51,096 nucleotides of DNA from assembly GCA_025927685.1 (NCBI GenBank), contig JAICKX010000009.1, forward strand, positions 1-51,096, given 5' to 3'. Source of the stretch: Thermoleophilia bacterium. GTDB lineage: Bacteria > Actinomycetota > Thermoleophilia > Gaiellales > JAICJC01. Positions 1 through 7,314 of the stretch are shown piece after piece. The notes under the pieces were generated by a model. The model searched no databases, was not told the origin of the DNA, and worked only from the letters and a program-made list of their open reading frames with translations. The first letter of the stretch is position 1. The number at the start of each line of letters is the position of its first letter. The position numbers and the translations under genes were made by a program.

Positions 1-383
1 GCCGCCGCGGGCGCGTCGTCGAGGACCTCGGCCGGCGCCAGGCCGCGGGCGGCCAGGCCGAGCAGCTCGCGCCGCCCGGCGAGCGACTCGACCAGGAGGC
101 GCGCCGCCGTGGCGGGCGCCGGCGGCCCGGCGATCCGGGCCAGACGCCGGTCGAGGTCGTCGCACCAGCGACCGAGGTGCGCCTCGGCCAGCGCCCGGCC
201 GAGATCCTCCTTGGTGGGGAAGTAGCGGAAGATCGTGCCCTTGGCGAGCCCGGCCCGCTCTGCGACGTCGGCCACGGCCAGCTCGTCGTAGCCGGACCGG
301 GCGCAGAGCGCCGCGGCGCAGTCCAGGATCTGGAGGCGGCGGCCGGCCTTGGCCTCGGCGGTTCTGGCTCGTAACTGACCCAC
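1..383 (-). CDS. TetR-family transcriptional regulator, N-terminal part (cut by window edge)
   Basis: This is the first ~127 residues of a TetR/AcrR repressor; the C-terminal ligand-binding part lies outside the window. The N-terminal helix-turn-helix is clear: an IxDCAAALCARSGYDELAVADVA stretch followed by AGLAKGTIFRYFPTKEDL, the usual TetR recognition-helix signature. The start is GTG at 383, chosen because a TACGCT -10 box ends 7 nt upstream and there is no ribosome binding site, which fits leaderless transcription. A perfect 7-bp inverted repeat lies over the start codon and the spacer (374-390), as expected of autorepression. The divergent membrane protein gene at 453 is a likely second target. 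The ligand cannot be guessed. Confidence 0.9.
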   Translation of the reverse strand, partial: MGQLRARTAEAKAGRRLQILDCAAALCARSGYDELAVADVAERAGLAKGTIFRYFPTKEDLGRALAEAHLGRWCDDLDRRLARIAGPPAPATAARLLVESLAGRRELLGLAARGLAPAEVLDDAPAA

Positions 384-390
384 GGTCAGT
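374..390. promoter_or_regulatory. Palindromic operator over the TetR start
   Basis: ACTGACC-CAC-GGTCAGT is a perfect 7-bp inverted repeat with a 3-bp centre. It covers the GTG start of the tetR gene and the gap to its -10 box (TACGCT on the minus strand, 391-396). The position and TGACC/GGTCA halves are typical of AcrR-type operators. Confidence 0.75.
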
Positions 391-438
391 AGCGTAAGTG
401 ACTGCTCGGACGATACGCGTCCGATCAGCCTCCCCGCC

Positions 439-444
439 TATCAT
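439..444 (+). promoter_or_regulatory. -10 box of a leaderless promoter
   Basis: TATCAT lies 8 nt upstream of the GTG at 453 with no Shine-Dalgarno sequence between. The spacing puts the transcription start at or next to the start codon. Confidence 0.55.
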
Positions 445-452
445 CCCGGCCC

Positions 453-1022
453 GTGACCATCGCGCCCGACGCCCCCCGTCCGCACCGGCTGTGGCTGGCA
501 GCGGCGCTGGTCGTCTTCGCGCTCGTGTCGCTCACCGTCGGCGTCGTGGCGAAGCACAACACGCTCGCGCCGGGCCTCTACCCGCCGAGCTACCTGAAGC
601 TCTTCTTCTCGGACCCGATCCACCTCAAGGTATGGCTCGCGACGGCCGCCGTGGCGCTGGCCTGCTTCCAGGTCCTCACCGCCGCCCACATCTACGCGCG
701 CCTGCGCCTGCCGATGCGGGCGGCCGTCGGCGCCGTGCACCGCTGGTCGGGGCGGCTCGCCATCCTGCTCACCCTGCCGGTCGCCTACCACTGCATCTTC
801 CTGCTCGGCTACGGCGACTACTCGACCCGCGTCGAGGTGCACTCGCTGCTCGGCTCGGTCGTCTACGGGGCCGTTATCGCCAAGGTGCTGATCGTGCGCG
901 GCGGATCGCGCTTCCCCGCCTGGGCCCTGCCGGTCGCCGGCGGGACGCTCTTCGCGATCCTGCTCGGGCTGTGGCTCACCTCCAGCCTGTGGTTCTTCCG
1001 GAACGTCGGGGTGGGGACGTGA
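453..1022 (+). CDS. Multipass membrane protein, DUF6529-like, possible heme-b protein
   Basis: A 189-residue protein with four to five hydrophobic segments: residues ~11-30, ~50-72, ~92-112, ~120-140 and ~155-178. I recognise the general DUF6529 type found in actinobacteria. Histidines recur at helix ends (VHRWSGR, AYHCIF, VHSLLGS), the arrangement used by cytochrome b561 and ferric-reductase-like proteins to hold heme b; heme binding is my inference. The GTG start is preceded by a -10 box and no RBS. The stop overlaps the next gene by 4 nt (GTGA), so the two genes are translationally coupled. Confidence 0.8.
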   Translation: MTIAPDAPRPHRLWLAAALVVFALVSLTVGVVAKHNTLAPGLYPPSYLKLFFSDPIHLKVWLATAAVALACFQVLTAAHIYARLRLPMRAAVGAVHRWSGRLAILLTLPVAYHCIFLLGYGDYSTRVEVHSLLGSVVYGAVIAKVLIVRGGSRFPAWALPVAGGTLFAILLGLWLTSSLWFFRNVGVGT

Positions 1023-1570
1023 GCCGGCTCTCCGACGCGCTCGCATGGGCGATCGACGCCCACGGCGAGCAGCGCCGCAAGGGCTCGAACGTGCCCTACC
1101 ACGCCCATCTCCGGGGCGTTGCGTCGCTCGTCCTGAGCGACGGCGGCGACGAGGACGAGGCGGTGGCGGCCGTCCTCCACGACCTGGTCGAGGACACCGA
1201 CGCCACGGTCGAGGACGTACGCGAGCGCTTCGGCGAGCGGGTGGCCAGGATCGTCGACGCCTGCTCGGACGCCTACGAGCGGCCCAAACCGGCGTGGCAG
1301 CGGCGAAAGCAGGCGTACATCGACCGGATGCGAACGGCGCAGCCCGACGAGCTGCGGGTCTCCCTCGCCGACAAGCTCTACAACGCGAGCAGCATCGAGT
1401 GGGACCTGCGCCTGCGCGGCGACGACCTGTGGCGGGTCTTCGGATCGGGCCGCGAGGGCCAGCTCTGGTACTACCGCTCGCTGGCCGACATCTTCCTCGA
1501 GCGGGCGCCGGGGCCGATGGCCGACGAGCTCGACCGGGTGCTGCGGCGGATCGAGGCGGACGTCGCGTGA
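1019..1570 (+). CDS. HD-domain phosphohydrolase, small (p)ppGpp-hydrolase-like
   Basis: A 183-residue protein resembling the hydrolase domain of RelA/SpoT and stand-alone MESH1-type enzymes. It shows AIDAHGEQRRKGSNVPYHAHLRGVA near the N terminus, the metal-binding HD pair in AAVLHDLVEDTDAT (~residues 58-66), and SLADKLYNA (~residues 120-128), which matches the third conserved hydrolase motif (canonical KLADRLHNM). It is much shorter than a full RelA/SpoT and has no synthetase domain. The substrate could be (p)ppGpp or another nucleotide. The GTG start overlaps the upstream stop, and the stop overlaps the downstream GTG, both as GTGA. Confidence 0.88.
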   Translation: MSRLSDALAWAIDAHGEQRRKGSNVPYHAHLRGVASLVLSDGGDEDEAVAAVLHDLVEDTDATVEDVRERFGERVARIVDACSDAYERPKPAWQRRKQAYIDRMRTAQPDELRVSLADKLYNASSIEWDLRLRGDDLWRVFGSGREGQLWYYRSLADIFLERAPGPMADELDRVLRRIEADVA

Positions 1571-2292
1571 GCCTCGTCCTCGTGGAAGAGCACGGATCGG
1601 TCGCGCTGGTCAGGCTCAACCGGCCCGAGAAGCTGAACGCGCTCTCGACGGCGCTCGAGCGCGAGCTGGACGCGGCCCTCTCCGACGAGCGGGTGCGAGC
1701 CGCCGGCGCCGTCGTCCTCGCCGGGAGCGAGCGGGCGTTCTCGGCCGGCGCCGACCTGGGCGAGGTGCAGGCGGCGGGCGCCGCGGAGGCGCTGGCCTAC
1801 TACCGCGACACCGGCGGCGTCTACGACCGGATCGCCGCGCTCCCGCAGCCGACGATCGCGGCGATCCGCGGCTGGTGCCTGGGCGGCGGCTTCGAGATGG
1901 CGCTGGCGTGCGACTTCCGGATCGCCGACCGGGCGGCCACCTTCGGCCTGCCCGAGGTCGAGATCGGCATCCTGCCGAGCTCCGGCGGCACGATGCGGCT
2001 CGTGAAAGCGATCGGCGCCGCGCGGGCCAAGGAGCTGATCCTGCTGCGGCGGCGGCTGCCGGCGGCGAGCCTAGCCGAGATGGGGCTCGTGAGCGAGGTC
2101 GTGGACGGCGATCCCGAGCCGCGGGCGCTGGCCGTCGCGGCCGAGCTGGCGGCGCTCCCGCGGCTGGCGGTCGAGCTCTCGAAGCGGGCCGCCGACGCCG
2201 CGGCCGACGCCTCCCGCGACGCGGCGCTCCTGATCGAGCAGCTGGCCTATGCGGCGCTGGCCGAGGCGGGCGGCACGCGGCCCGAGGCGTAG
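1567..2292 (+). CDS. Enoyl-CoA hydratase/isomerase (crotonase) family protein
   Basis: A 241-residue crotonase-fold enzyme, slightly shorter than the usual ~260. The family pattern is intact: RLNRPEKLNALS at the N terminus, the oxyanion-hole stretch AFSAGADL, then GWCLGGGFEMALACDFRIAD. The glutamate in LPEVEIGILPSSGGT lies where one of the two catalytic glutamates of true hydratases is found. It is the last gene of a three-gene overlapping operon with a membrane protein and an HD hydrolase, a context that does not point to one pathway. A hairpin follows the stop. Confidence 0.9.
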   Translation: MSLVLVEEHGSVALVRLNRPEKLNALSTALERELDAALSDERVRAAGAVVLAGSERAFSAGADLGEVQAAGAAEALAYYRDTGGVYDRIAALPQPTIAAIRGWCLGGGFEMALACDFRIADRAATFGLPEVEIGILPSSGGTMRLVKAIGAARAKELILLRRRLPAASLAEMGLVSEVVDGDPEPRALAVAAELAALPRLAVELSKRAADAAADASRDAALLIEQLAYAALAEAGGTRPEA

Positions 2293-2296
2293 GGTC

Positions 2297-2316
2297 GGCG
2301 AACCCGGTGGTTCGCC
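2297..2316. terminator. Hairpin after the enoyl-CoA hydratase gene
   Basis: GGCGAACC-CGGT-GGTTCGCC is a perfect 8-bp stem with a 4-nt loop, 4 nt after the stop codon. There is no long U tract, as is common for actinobacterial terminators. It sits between convergent genes. Confidence 0.6.
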
Positions 2317-2320
2317 AAGC

Positions 2321-2353
2321 CTGAAAAATTGGTGTCAGGCACCGTTTTTTCAG
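2321..2353. repeat. Dispersed hairpin repeat, copy 1
   Basis: The sequence begins CTGAAAAATTGG, has GGTG-TCAGG-CACC at its centre and ends TTTTTTCAG. Folded as one hairpin, 13 of 14 positions pair (one G-T). A second copy with the same outer arms but a different inner stem lies at 22069-22101. This copy contains the stop codon of the BTAD regulator gene (2350-2352), so that protein ends inside the element. It may also act as a bidirectional terminator. Confidence 0.75.
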
Positions 2354-5349
2354 CCCGGCGTTGCGCGGAGGACGGTGTACGGGCGCAACGGGCGCGCGGC
2401 GCCTGGCTCCAGCCTGTAGATCTCGACGGGGACAGACGTCATATCCCCGCTCGCCTGGAAGCCGAAGCTCCCCAGGATGCCGTTGCGCACGCGGGTCGCG
2501 AACAGCTCGTGGAGCACCGATCGCCGCGACCCGTCCGAGCGGGCGATCGCTGCGAGGACGATGTCCATCGCCTGGGCGGAGAACGGCGCAAACGCGGGGC
2601 TCTGGCCGGGAGTTCCGTCGAATGCGGACATGAACCGCTGACCCGCCTGCGGCAGCTGCGCGTGTGGCGAGGTGTAGTAGCCGCCCGAGATGTACATCCC
2701 TCGGGCTTCGGGGGTGTGCTCCAGCCAGTGCGGGCCGTCATAGAGCATCGAGTTCCACGCCATGATCGGGAAGCTCGCGCCGCCGAGATGCCGCGCCGCC
2801 ACGATCGCGCTGACCTCGGGTGGTTCGAGCCTGCTTCCCAGGAAGAGCCCGTCGGCGCCGTCATGGATGGCGTTGCGAATGGTGCGCTGGATGTGGCCCC
2901 GCAGGACGCGCGGGCCGACGATCGAGAGGCCCTCGGCCCGCGCGGCGGCGGCAAACGACCATGCGACCGTGGTGTCCCAGCCATCTGCCTTGGGGTTGAG
3001 CGTCACGATGACCCGCCGAAGGCCGAGAGACTTGGCGAGGCGCGCGTCGGCGCTGGTCTCGGCGATGTCCGAGGGATAGACGCGCAGGAAGCTGCGGATG
3101 CCGGTTGGGTAATGGCTCGCCGGCTCGCCGGCCTCGTTCCCCGTGGCCGCGCGGGTGAACCCGACCCAGTCGTTGGCCGGTGAAACCAGCGCGAGCGGGC
3201 CGTCGTGGGCGCGGTTCAGGATCGGCAGCTCGCTCGCGGTGCATCCCGAGTTGAACGGCGCCAGTACCGCCACCACCTTGGGTGTGCCCGCATACAGCGC
3301 GGCGTTGGCGGCGCACTTGGCCTGATCCCAGACGCCGGCGTCTCCGCCGCTGGCGTCGTCGCAGACCTGCATTCCGACACGGAATTTCCCGGCCTGGAAC
3401 CCGTGCTGACGCAGGTCCTCCTCCGACGCTCGAGCCATCGCGCCCGTGAAGTTCGTGGCGTCCACCTCGTCCAGCGCTAGGTCGACGGCGACGATGACAT
3501 CAGGCGGCCCGCCGCCCGACGAGACCAGGGAGTCGCAGTTGCCGACGGGGACCGCGCCGCTCTGCGTGCCGGCCTCGAACGTTGTGGCCGACCCCTCGCC
3601 GACGCTGGTCCACACGCCGGCCGACGAGACGGCCACGCCGATCGGCGCGTTCCCAACGAGCACCCGAGTCGGGTCGCCGGTCGCGGCATCGATCCGCACC
3701 ACAGCGCCGTCGGCGCTGCTCGTCGCCCATGCCGCTCCCCGCGCCGCGGCCAGGCGAAACGCGGAGTCACCGATGTGGACTGAGCTCATCTCCACCGGCG
3801 GGCCCGGCGAGATCCGCCAGACGTTCCCGGTAAACCCGTCGCTCACCCAGGCGATCCCGCCCTCGGCCTCGACGTCGAGGGCATGGGGGGTGTTGATCGC
3901 GATCTGCTGACGGACATGGCCGGTCCGGGGATCGGCGCGGAGGAGCGTCCCCTCGGCGAGAAGCACCCACAGGCCGGCCCGGTCGGCAGCGAGGCTGCGT
4001 GCGACATCCTTGATGTGGACGGTTCGCACGACCCGCATGCGTCTGGGATCCATCGCGGTCAGGAGCCCCGCGGGGGCTCCGAGCCACAGTCGACCTCCGG
4101 CGAACGCCAGCGGAGCCAGCGGTTGGGTCGCGATCGGCTCCGTGCGATGCAGCTCGATCCCACCCTCCGGATGGAGTGTGTCAGCGTCGAGCCGAACCAC
4201 GCCGAAGGCAAGCTTGTCGCCGGACAGCCTGTCGTAGGAGACCCAGAGGAACCCATCGGCCAACTGCAGGTCCGCCGGTGCCCCGGGAACGGCCTGGTCT
4301 CTGCGGCCGGCGGGGCCGACGCGAGAAACGGTCCCCGAATCGGCGTTCACGGTCCAGGCGACGTTGCCGCGCGCGACGACCATGCTCGGAGTCTGGCCGA
4401 CCGGATATTGCGCGACCACCGTGCCGCTGGAGGGGTCGATCAGGCCGACGCTGTCGGCGGCCACGCTGGCGATCCGGTCCGATCCGCCGCCGCGGTGCTC
4501 AATGACGAAGAGGGCGGCAGCGGCGGCGACGAGCAGCGCGGCCGCCGCGGCGAGGAGACGCGCGGCACTCCGGCGGGGCGGCGCCTGCAGTTCGAGTGGA
4601 GACGACTCGGGTTCGTCTGCCTCGAGCATCGCCGCGTGCAGCCGCTGGAGCCGCTCGCCCGGCTCGATCCCCAGCTCGTCCGCCAGCCGCCGCCTCGCCT
4701 GGTCGTACGCGGCGAGCGCCTCGGCGCGACGGCCGGAGCGATGAAGCGCGACCATCCAGAGCGCGACGAGCCGCTCGCGGAGCGGATGCCGGGCGACCGC
4801 CTTTTCGAGCCCGGACACCGCATCGGCGTGCCGGCGGCCGGCGAGCATCGCCTCGAAACGCTCCTCGATCGCGTCCAGGCGCCGCTCGTTGAGGCGCGCG
4901 ATCTCCTCGCGTGCGAAGTCCTCGTATGCCACCTCCGCGTACGCCTCGCCGCGCCAGACGGCGAGCGCCGCGGACAGCGTCCCCTCGGCGTCGTGCGGGC
5001 GGCCGCCGGCGAGCTCGGTGCGGCCGGTCTCGAGGAGCTCCTCGAACCAGTCGACATCGATCTGATCCGGTTCGAGCCGGAGCATGTAGCCGCCGCCGAC
5101 GGTCGCGATGTGTTGATCTCCATCGCCGGCGAGGGCCTTCCGCAGCTGCGAGACGAGCACCTGCACGACCTTGGTGGCCGTGGCCGGCGGGTTCCCGTTC
5201 CACAGCGACTCGACGACGCGATCGACCGACACCGCCGTGTTGGCGTTCATCACCAGGAGCGCCAGGAGCGCGCGCTGCTTCCCCGCGCCGATGGCGACCC
5301 GGCGCCCACCGGCAGCGACCTCAATCGGCCCAAGGACTCGGTACTCCAC
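2350..5349 (-). CDS. Membrane-spanning BTAD regulator fused to a beta-propeller and an ABC-type substrate-binding domain
   Basis: A 999-residue one-component regulator. Residues ~1-95 form an OmpR/SARP-type winged helix (start EYRVLGPIEV), ~97-242 the bacterial transcriptional activation domain, and ~263-283 one hydrophobic helix rich in Ala and Leu. Residues ~290-605 show repeated blade-like motifs of a YVTN/PQQ-type propeller. Residues ~613-990 resemble Leu/Ile/Val-binding periplasmic proteins (DVIVAVDLALDEV at the start, later YTSPHAQLPQAGQRF). Topology predicts DNA binding inside and ligand sensing outside. I chose the GTG at 5349 because it starts exactly at the winged-helix fold; upstream codons in frame do not resemble protein. 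The ligand and target genes are unknown. Confidence 0.88.
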   Translation of the reverse strand: MEYRVLGPIEVAAGGRRVAIGAGKQRALLALLVMNANTAVSVDRVVESLWNGNPPATATKVVQVLVSQLRKALAGDGDQHIATVGGGYMLRLEPDQIDVDWFEELLETGRTELAGGRPHDAEGTLSAALAVWRGEAYAEVAYEDFAREEIARLNERRLDAIEERFEAMLAGRRHADAVSGLEKAVARHPLRERLVALWMVALHRSGRRAEALAAYDQARRRLADELGIEPGERLQRLHAAMLEADEPESSPLELQAPPRRSAARLLAAAAALLVAAAAALFVIEHRGGGSDRIASVAADSVGLIDPSSGTVVAQYPVGQTPSMVVARGNVAWTVNADSGTVSRVGPAGRRDQAVPGAPADLQLADGFLWVSYDRLSGDKLAFGVVRLDADTLHPEGGIELHRTEPIATQPLAPLAFAGGRLWLGAPAGLLTAMDPRRMRVVRTVHIKDVARSLAADRAGLWVLLAEGTLLRADPRTGHVRQQIAINTPHALDVEAEGGIAWVSDGFTGNVWRISPGPPVEMSSVHIGDSAFRLAAARGAAWATSSADGAVVRIDAATGDPTRVLVGNAPIGVAVSSAGVWTSVGEGSATTFEAGTQSGAVPVGNCDSLVSSGGGPPDVIVAVDLALDEVDATNFTGAMARASEEDLRQHGFQAGKFRVGMQVCDDASGGDAGVWDQAKCAANAALYAGTPKVVAVLAPFNSGCTASELPILNRAHDGPLALVSPANDWVGFTRAATGNEAGEPASHYPTGIRSFLRVYPSDIAETSADARLAKSLGLRRVIVTLNPKADGWDTTVAWSFAAAARAEGLSIVGPRVLRGHIQRTIRNAIHDGADGLFLGSRLEPPEVSAIVAARHLGGASFPIMAWNSMLYDGPHWLEHTPEARGMYISGGYYTSPHAQLPQAGQRFMSAFDGTPGQSPAFAPFSAQAMDIVLAAIARSDGSRRSVLHELFATRVRNGILGSFGFQASGDMTSVPVEIYRLEPGAARPLRPYTVLRATPG

Positions 5350-5468
5350 GTGCGCCTCGCAATCGAGGGGGGTCAAAGGTATCCAATCGTGTCGAGGGAC
5401 ACAATCGTCGCGCCGGAGATCGGGCCGGGCCGGCCGTCGTGGCCGACCCGGCCGGACCTCTGCGGGTC
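5350..5468. other. Upstream region of the BTAD regulator with short repeats
   Basis: No gene is seen. CAATCG occurs three times (5360, 5384, 5402), TCGAGGG twice (5363, 5392), and GTGTC-GAGG-GACAC (5390-5403) is a 5-bp inverted repeat. SARP/BTAD proteins bind direct repeats, so this could be an autoregulatory site, but the spacings (18, 24, 29 bp) do not match the 11/22-bp periodicity known for SARPs. Confidence 0.3.
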
Positions 5469-5834
5469 TCACTCCGGAAGCGGCCGCTCCGCCCGGTCGA
5501 GACGAGCCGCGGCGATGACGAGGACCGCCGCCAACGCGACGGCCGCGCCGATGCCGGCGTCCATCCAGTCGAATCCCGGGTCGGGCTCCGACCGGACGAT
5601 GACCACGGGCGACGGTATCGTGCGCAGCCGGGCCGAGCCCAGTCCGTCCGCCCGGTCGGGCGTGAGCGCCACCCACCGTCCGTCGTTCGCCGCCTTCGGG
5701 CCCGCCACGGCGGCACCCTGCGGGTTGGCCATGGGCGGGTCCGCCAGGGCGGCCGGCGCGGCGGCCGCCGTGGCCATCGCCACAGTCGTGATCGCAACCC
5801 CCGCGAGGCGCATGATCCGAAATGCCGCTGTCAT
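5469..5834 (-). CDS. Small exported or membrane-anchored protein of unknown function
   Basis: A 121-residue protein with an N-terminal signal-like segment (MRLAGVAITTVAMATAAAA, ending near ALADPP). A ~60-residue polar middle follows, and a C-terminal hydrophobic helix runs over residues ~90-112 (DAGIGAAVALAAVLVIAAARL) with a basic tail. This predicts a small protein exposed outside and held by its C terminus. I do not recognise a named family. The ATG at 5834 is chosen because a perfect AGGAGG (minus strand, 5840-5845) stands 5 nt upstream. It is divergent from the oxidoreductase at 5992. Confidence 0.75.
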   Translation of the reverse strand: MTAAFRIMRLAGVAITTVAMATAAAAPAALADPPMANPQGAAVAGPKAANDGRWVALTPDRADGLGSARLRTIPSPVVIVRSEPDPGFDWMDAGIGAAVALAAVLVIAAARLDRAERPLPE

Positions 5835-5922
5835 GTCATCCTCCTTCGTATCCGTCAGCCCATCCGGCTGAACCGGACAGACCGTGGATGGAGGCGCCTC
5901 TGGATCGCTTCTGCGGCGGTAA

Positions 5923-5939
5923 GCGCCGGTAAACGGCGC
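5923..5939. repeat. Inverted repeat in a divergent intergenic region
   Basis: GCGCCG-GTAAA-CGGCGC is a perfect 6-bp inverted repeat between the divergent genes at 5834 and 5992. It could be an operator; nothing else supports this. Confidence 0.35.
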
Positions 5940-5978
5940 GGTGTGACCCGTATGGGGCCAGCCTCCGGTGCTTCGGCA

Positions 5979-5984
5979 TACTGT
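5979..5984 (+). promoter_or_regulatory. -10 box of a leaderless promoter
   Basis: TACTGT stands 7 nt before the ATG at 5992 with no RBS between. The surrounding bases match 10 of 13 positions of the GGATACTGTATCC site discussed for the catabolic genes, but the match is mostly the -10 core. Confidence 0.55.
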
Positions 5985-5991
5985 GCCCCCG

Positions 5992-7314
5992 ATGGCGGGT
6001 GACGTCCTCATACTCGGCGGCGGGTCGACGGGCGAGGCGTTCGCCGGCGCGTTTCGCGGGTTCGAGCCCGACACGAAGATCACGCTGGTCGAGAAGGGGC
6101 TCATCGGGGGCGAGTGCTCCTACTACGCGTGCATGCCGTCCAAGGCGCTCCTGCGCCCGGCCGAGGCGCTTCACGCCGCCCGGCTTGCCCCCGGAGCCGC
6201 CGAGGCGGCCACGGGCGAGCTCGACGCGGCGCGCGTCCTCTGGCACCGCGACCAGGTGACCGGCGACTGGGACGACTCCTCCCAGGAGGAGTGGCTGGCC
6301 GACCGCGACATCGAGGTCGTCAGGGCCGAGGCGGTCGTGCGCGAGCCCGGCGTCGTCGAGGCCGGCGGCCGCGAGCTGCGCTACGAGCGGCTCATGATCG
6401 CCACCGGCTCCGTGCCGACGATCCCGCCGATTGACGGCCTGGACGGCGTCGAGTACTGGACGAACCGCGAGGCGACCAGCGTGCGCGAGATCCCGGCCAG
6501 CCTGGTCGTCCTCGGCGCCGGCCCGGTCGGCTGCGAGCTGGCCCAGTTCTACGCGCGCATGGGCGCCAAGGTCGCGCTGGCCGACATGGCCGATCGCCTG
6601 CTCCCGCGCGACCATCCCGACGCCGGGGCCATCCTCCAGGACGTCCTGGCCGAGGAGGGGATCGCCCTCCACCTCGGGCGCGGGATCGAGCGGGTCGCGC
6701 CCGGGATCGAGGTGCGCGTCGAGGGCGGGGCGGTGCTCCGGGGCGAGCGGCTGATCGTCGCCACCGGCCGGCGGGCGGGGGTCGAGGGCTTCGGGCTCGA
6801 GAAGCTCGGCGTCGAGATCTCGAAGCGCGGCATCGAGGTCGACGAGCGCATGCGGGCCGGCGACGGCATCTGGGCCGCGGGCGACGTGACCGGCATCGCG
6901 ATGTTCACGCATGCGGGCAAGTACCAGGCCCGGGTGGCGGCCGCCGACGCCGCCGGGAAGCCGGCGAAGGCCGATCTCCGCGCCGTCCCGGCCGTCACGT
7001 TCACCGATCCCCAGGTGGCCTCGGTCGGAAACACGACGGGCGAGGGCCTCGTCGTCGGCGAGCGCACGAGCACGGCCCGGCTCTCGACCTACGAGCGCCC
7101 CAAGCGGCCCGGCTTCCTCAAGGTGTTCGCCGACCGCGAGCGAGGCGTCCTCGTCGGGGCCTGCGCGGTCGGCCCGGAGGCCGGCGAGTGGCTCGGCCAA
7201 CTGACGCTCGCGATCAAGGCCGAGGTGCCGGTCGACGTCCTCCTCGACACCATCCAGCCCTACCCGACGTTCTCGGAGGCCGTCTTCTTCGCCGTCCGCG
7301 ACCTCGATCTCTAG
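5992..7314 (+). CDS. Pyridine nucleotide-disulfide oxidoreductase, dihydrolipoamide-dehydrogenase-like
   Basis: A 440-residue class I flavoprotein disulfide reductase. The N-terminal FAD motif is DVLILGGGSTGEAF, the redox-active pair is in GGECSYYACMPSK (C-x4-C as in the family), the NAD(P) motif is VVLGAGPVGCELAQFYARMG (~residues 170-189), and the second FAD motif is GIWAAGDVTG. At the C terminus, where lipoamide dehydrogenases have H-P-T, the sequence has Y-P-T (IQPYPTFSEAV), so the usual catalytic His is absent. It is therefore more likely a reductase of another acceptor than a true E3. The ATG at 5992 is leaderless. It is convergent with the next gene and overlaps it by 4 nt. Confidence 0.9.
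   Translation: MAGDVLILGGGSTGEAFAGAFRGFEPDTKITLVEKGLIGGECSYYACMPSKALLRPAEALHAARLAPGAAEAATGELDAARVLWHRDQVTGDWDDSSQEEWLADRDIEVVRAEAVVREPGVVEAGGRELRYERLMIATGSVPTIPPIDGLDGVEYWTNREATSVREIPASLVVLGAGPVGCELAQFYARMGAKVALADMADRLLPRDHPDAGAILQDVLAEEGIALHLGRGIERVAPGIEVRVEGGAVLRGERLIVATGRRAGVEGFGLEKLGVEISKRGIEVDERMRAGDGIWAAGDVTGIAMFTHAGKYQARVAAADAAGKPAKADLRAVPAVTFTDPQVASVGNTTGEGLVVGERTSTARLSTYERPKRPGFLKVFADRERGVLVGACAVGPEAGEWLGQLTLAIKAEVPVDVLLDTIQPYPTFSEAVFFAVRDLDL

Noticed and set aside
2297-2316. Possible tRNA T-arm (GGTTCG)
   Set aside because: The GGTTCGCC belongs to a simple 8-bp hairpin; no acceptor, D or anticodon arms can be built around it.
5350-5676. N-terminal extension of the BTAD regulator frame
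   Set aside because: The frame stays open upstream of 5349, but the sequence is Gly/Arg/Ala-rich with no domain character and overlaps the exported-protein gene on the same strand. The winged helix starts exactly at the GTG at 5349.
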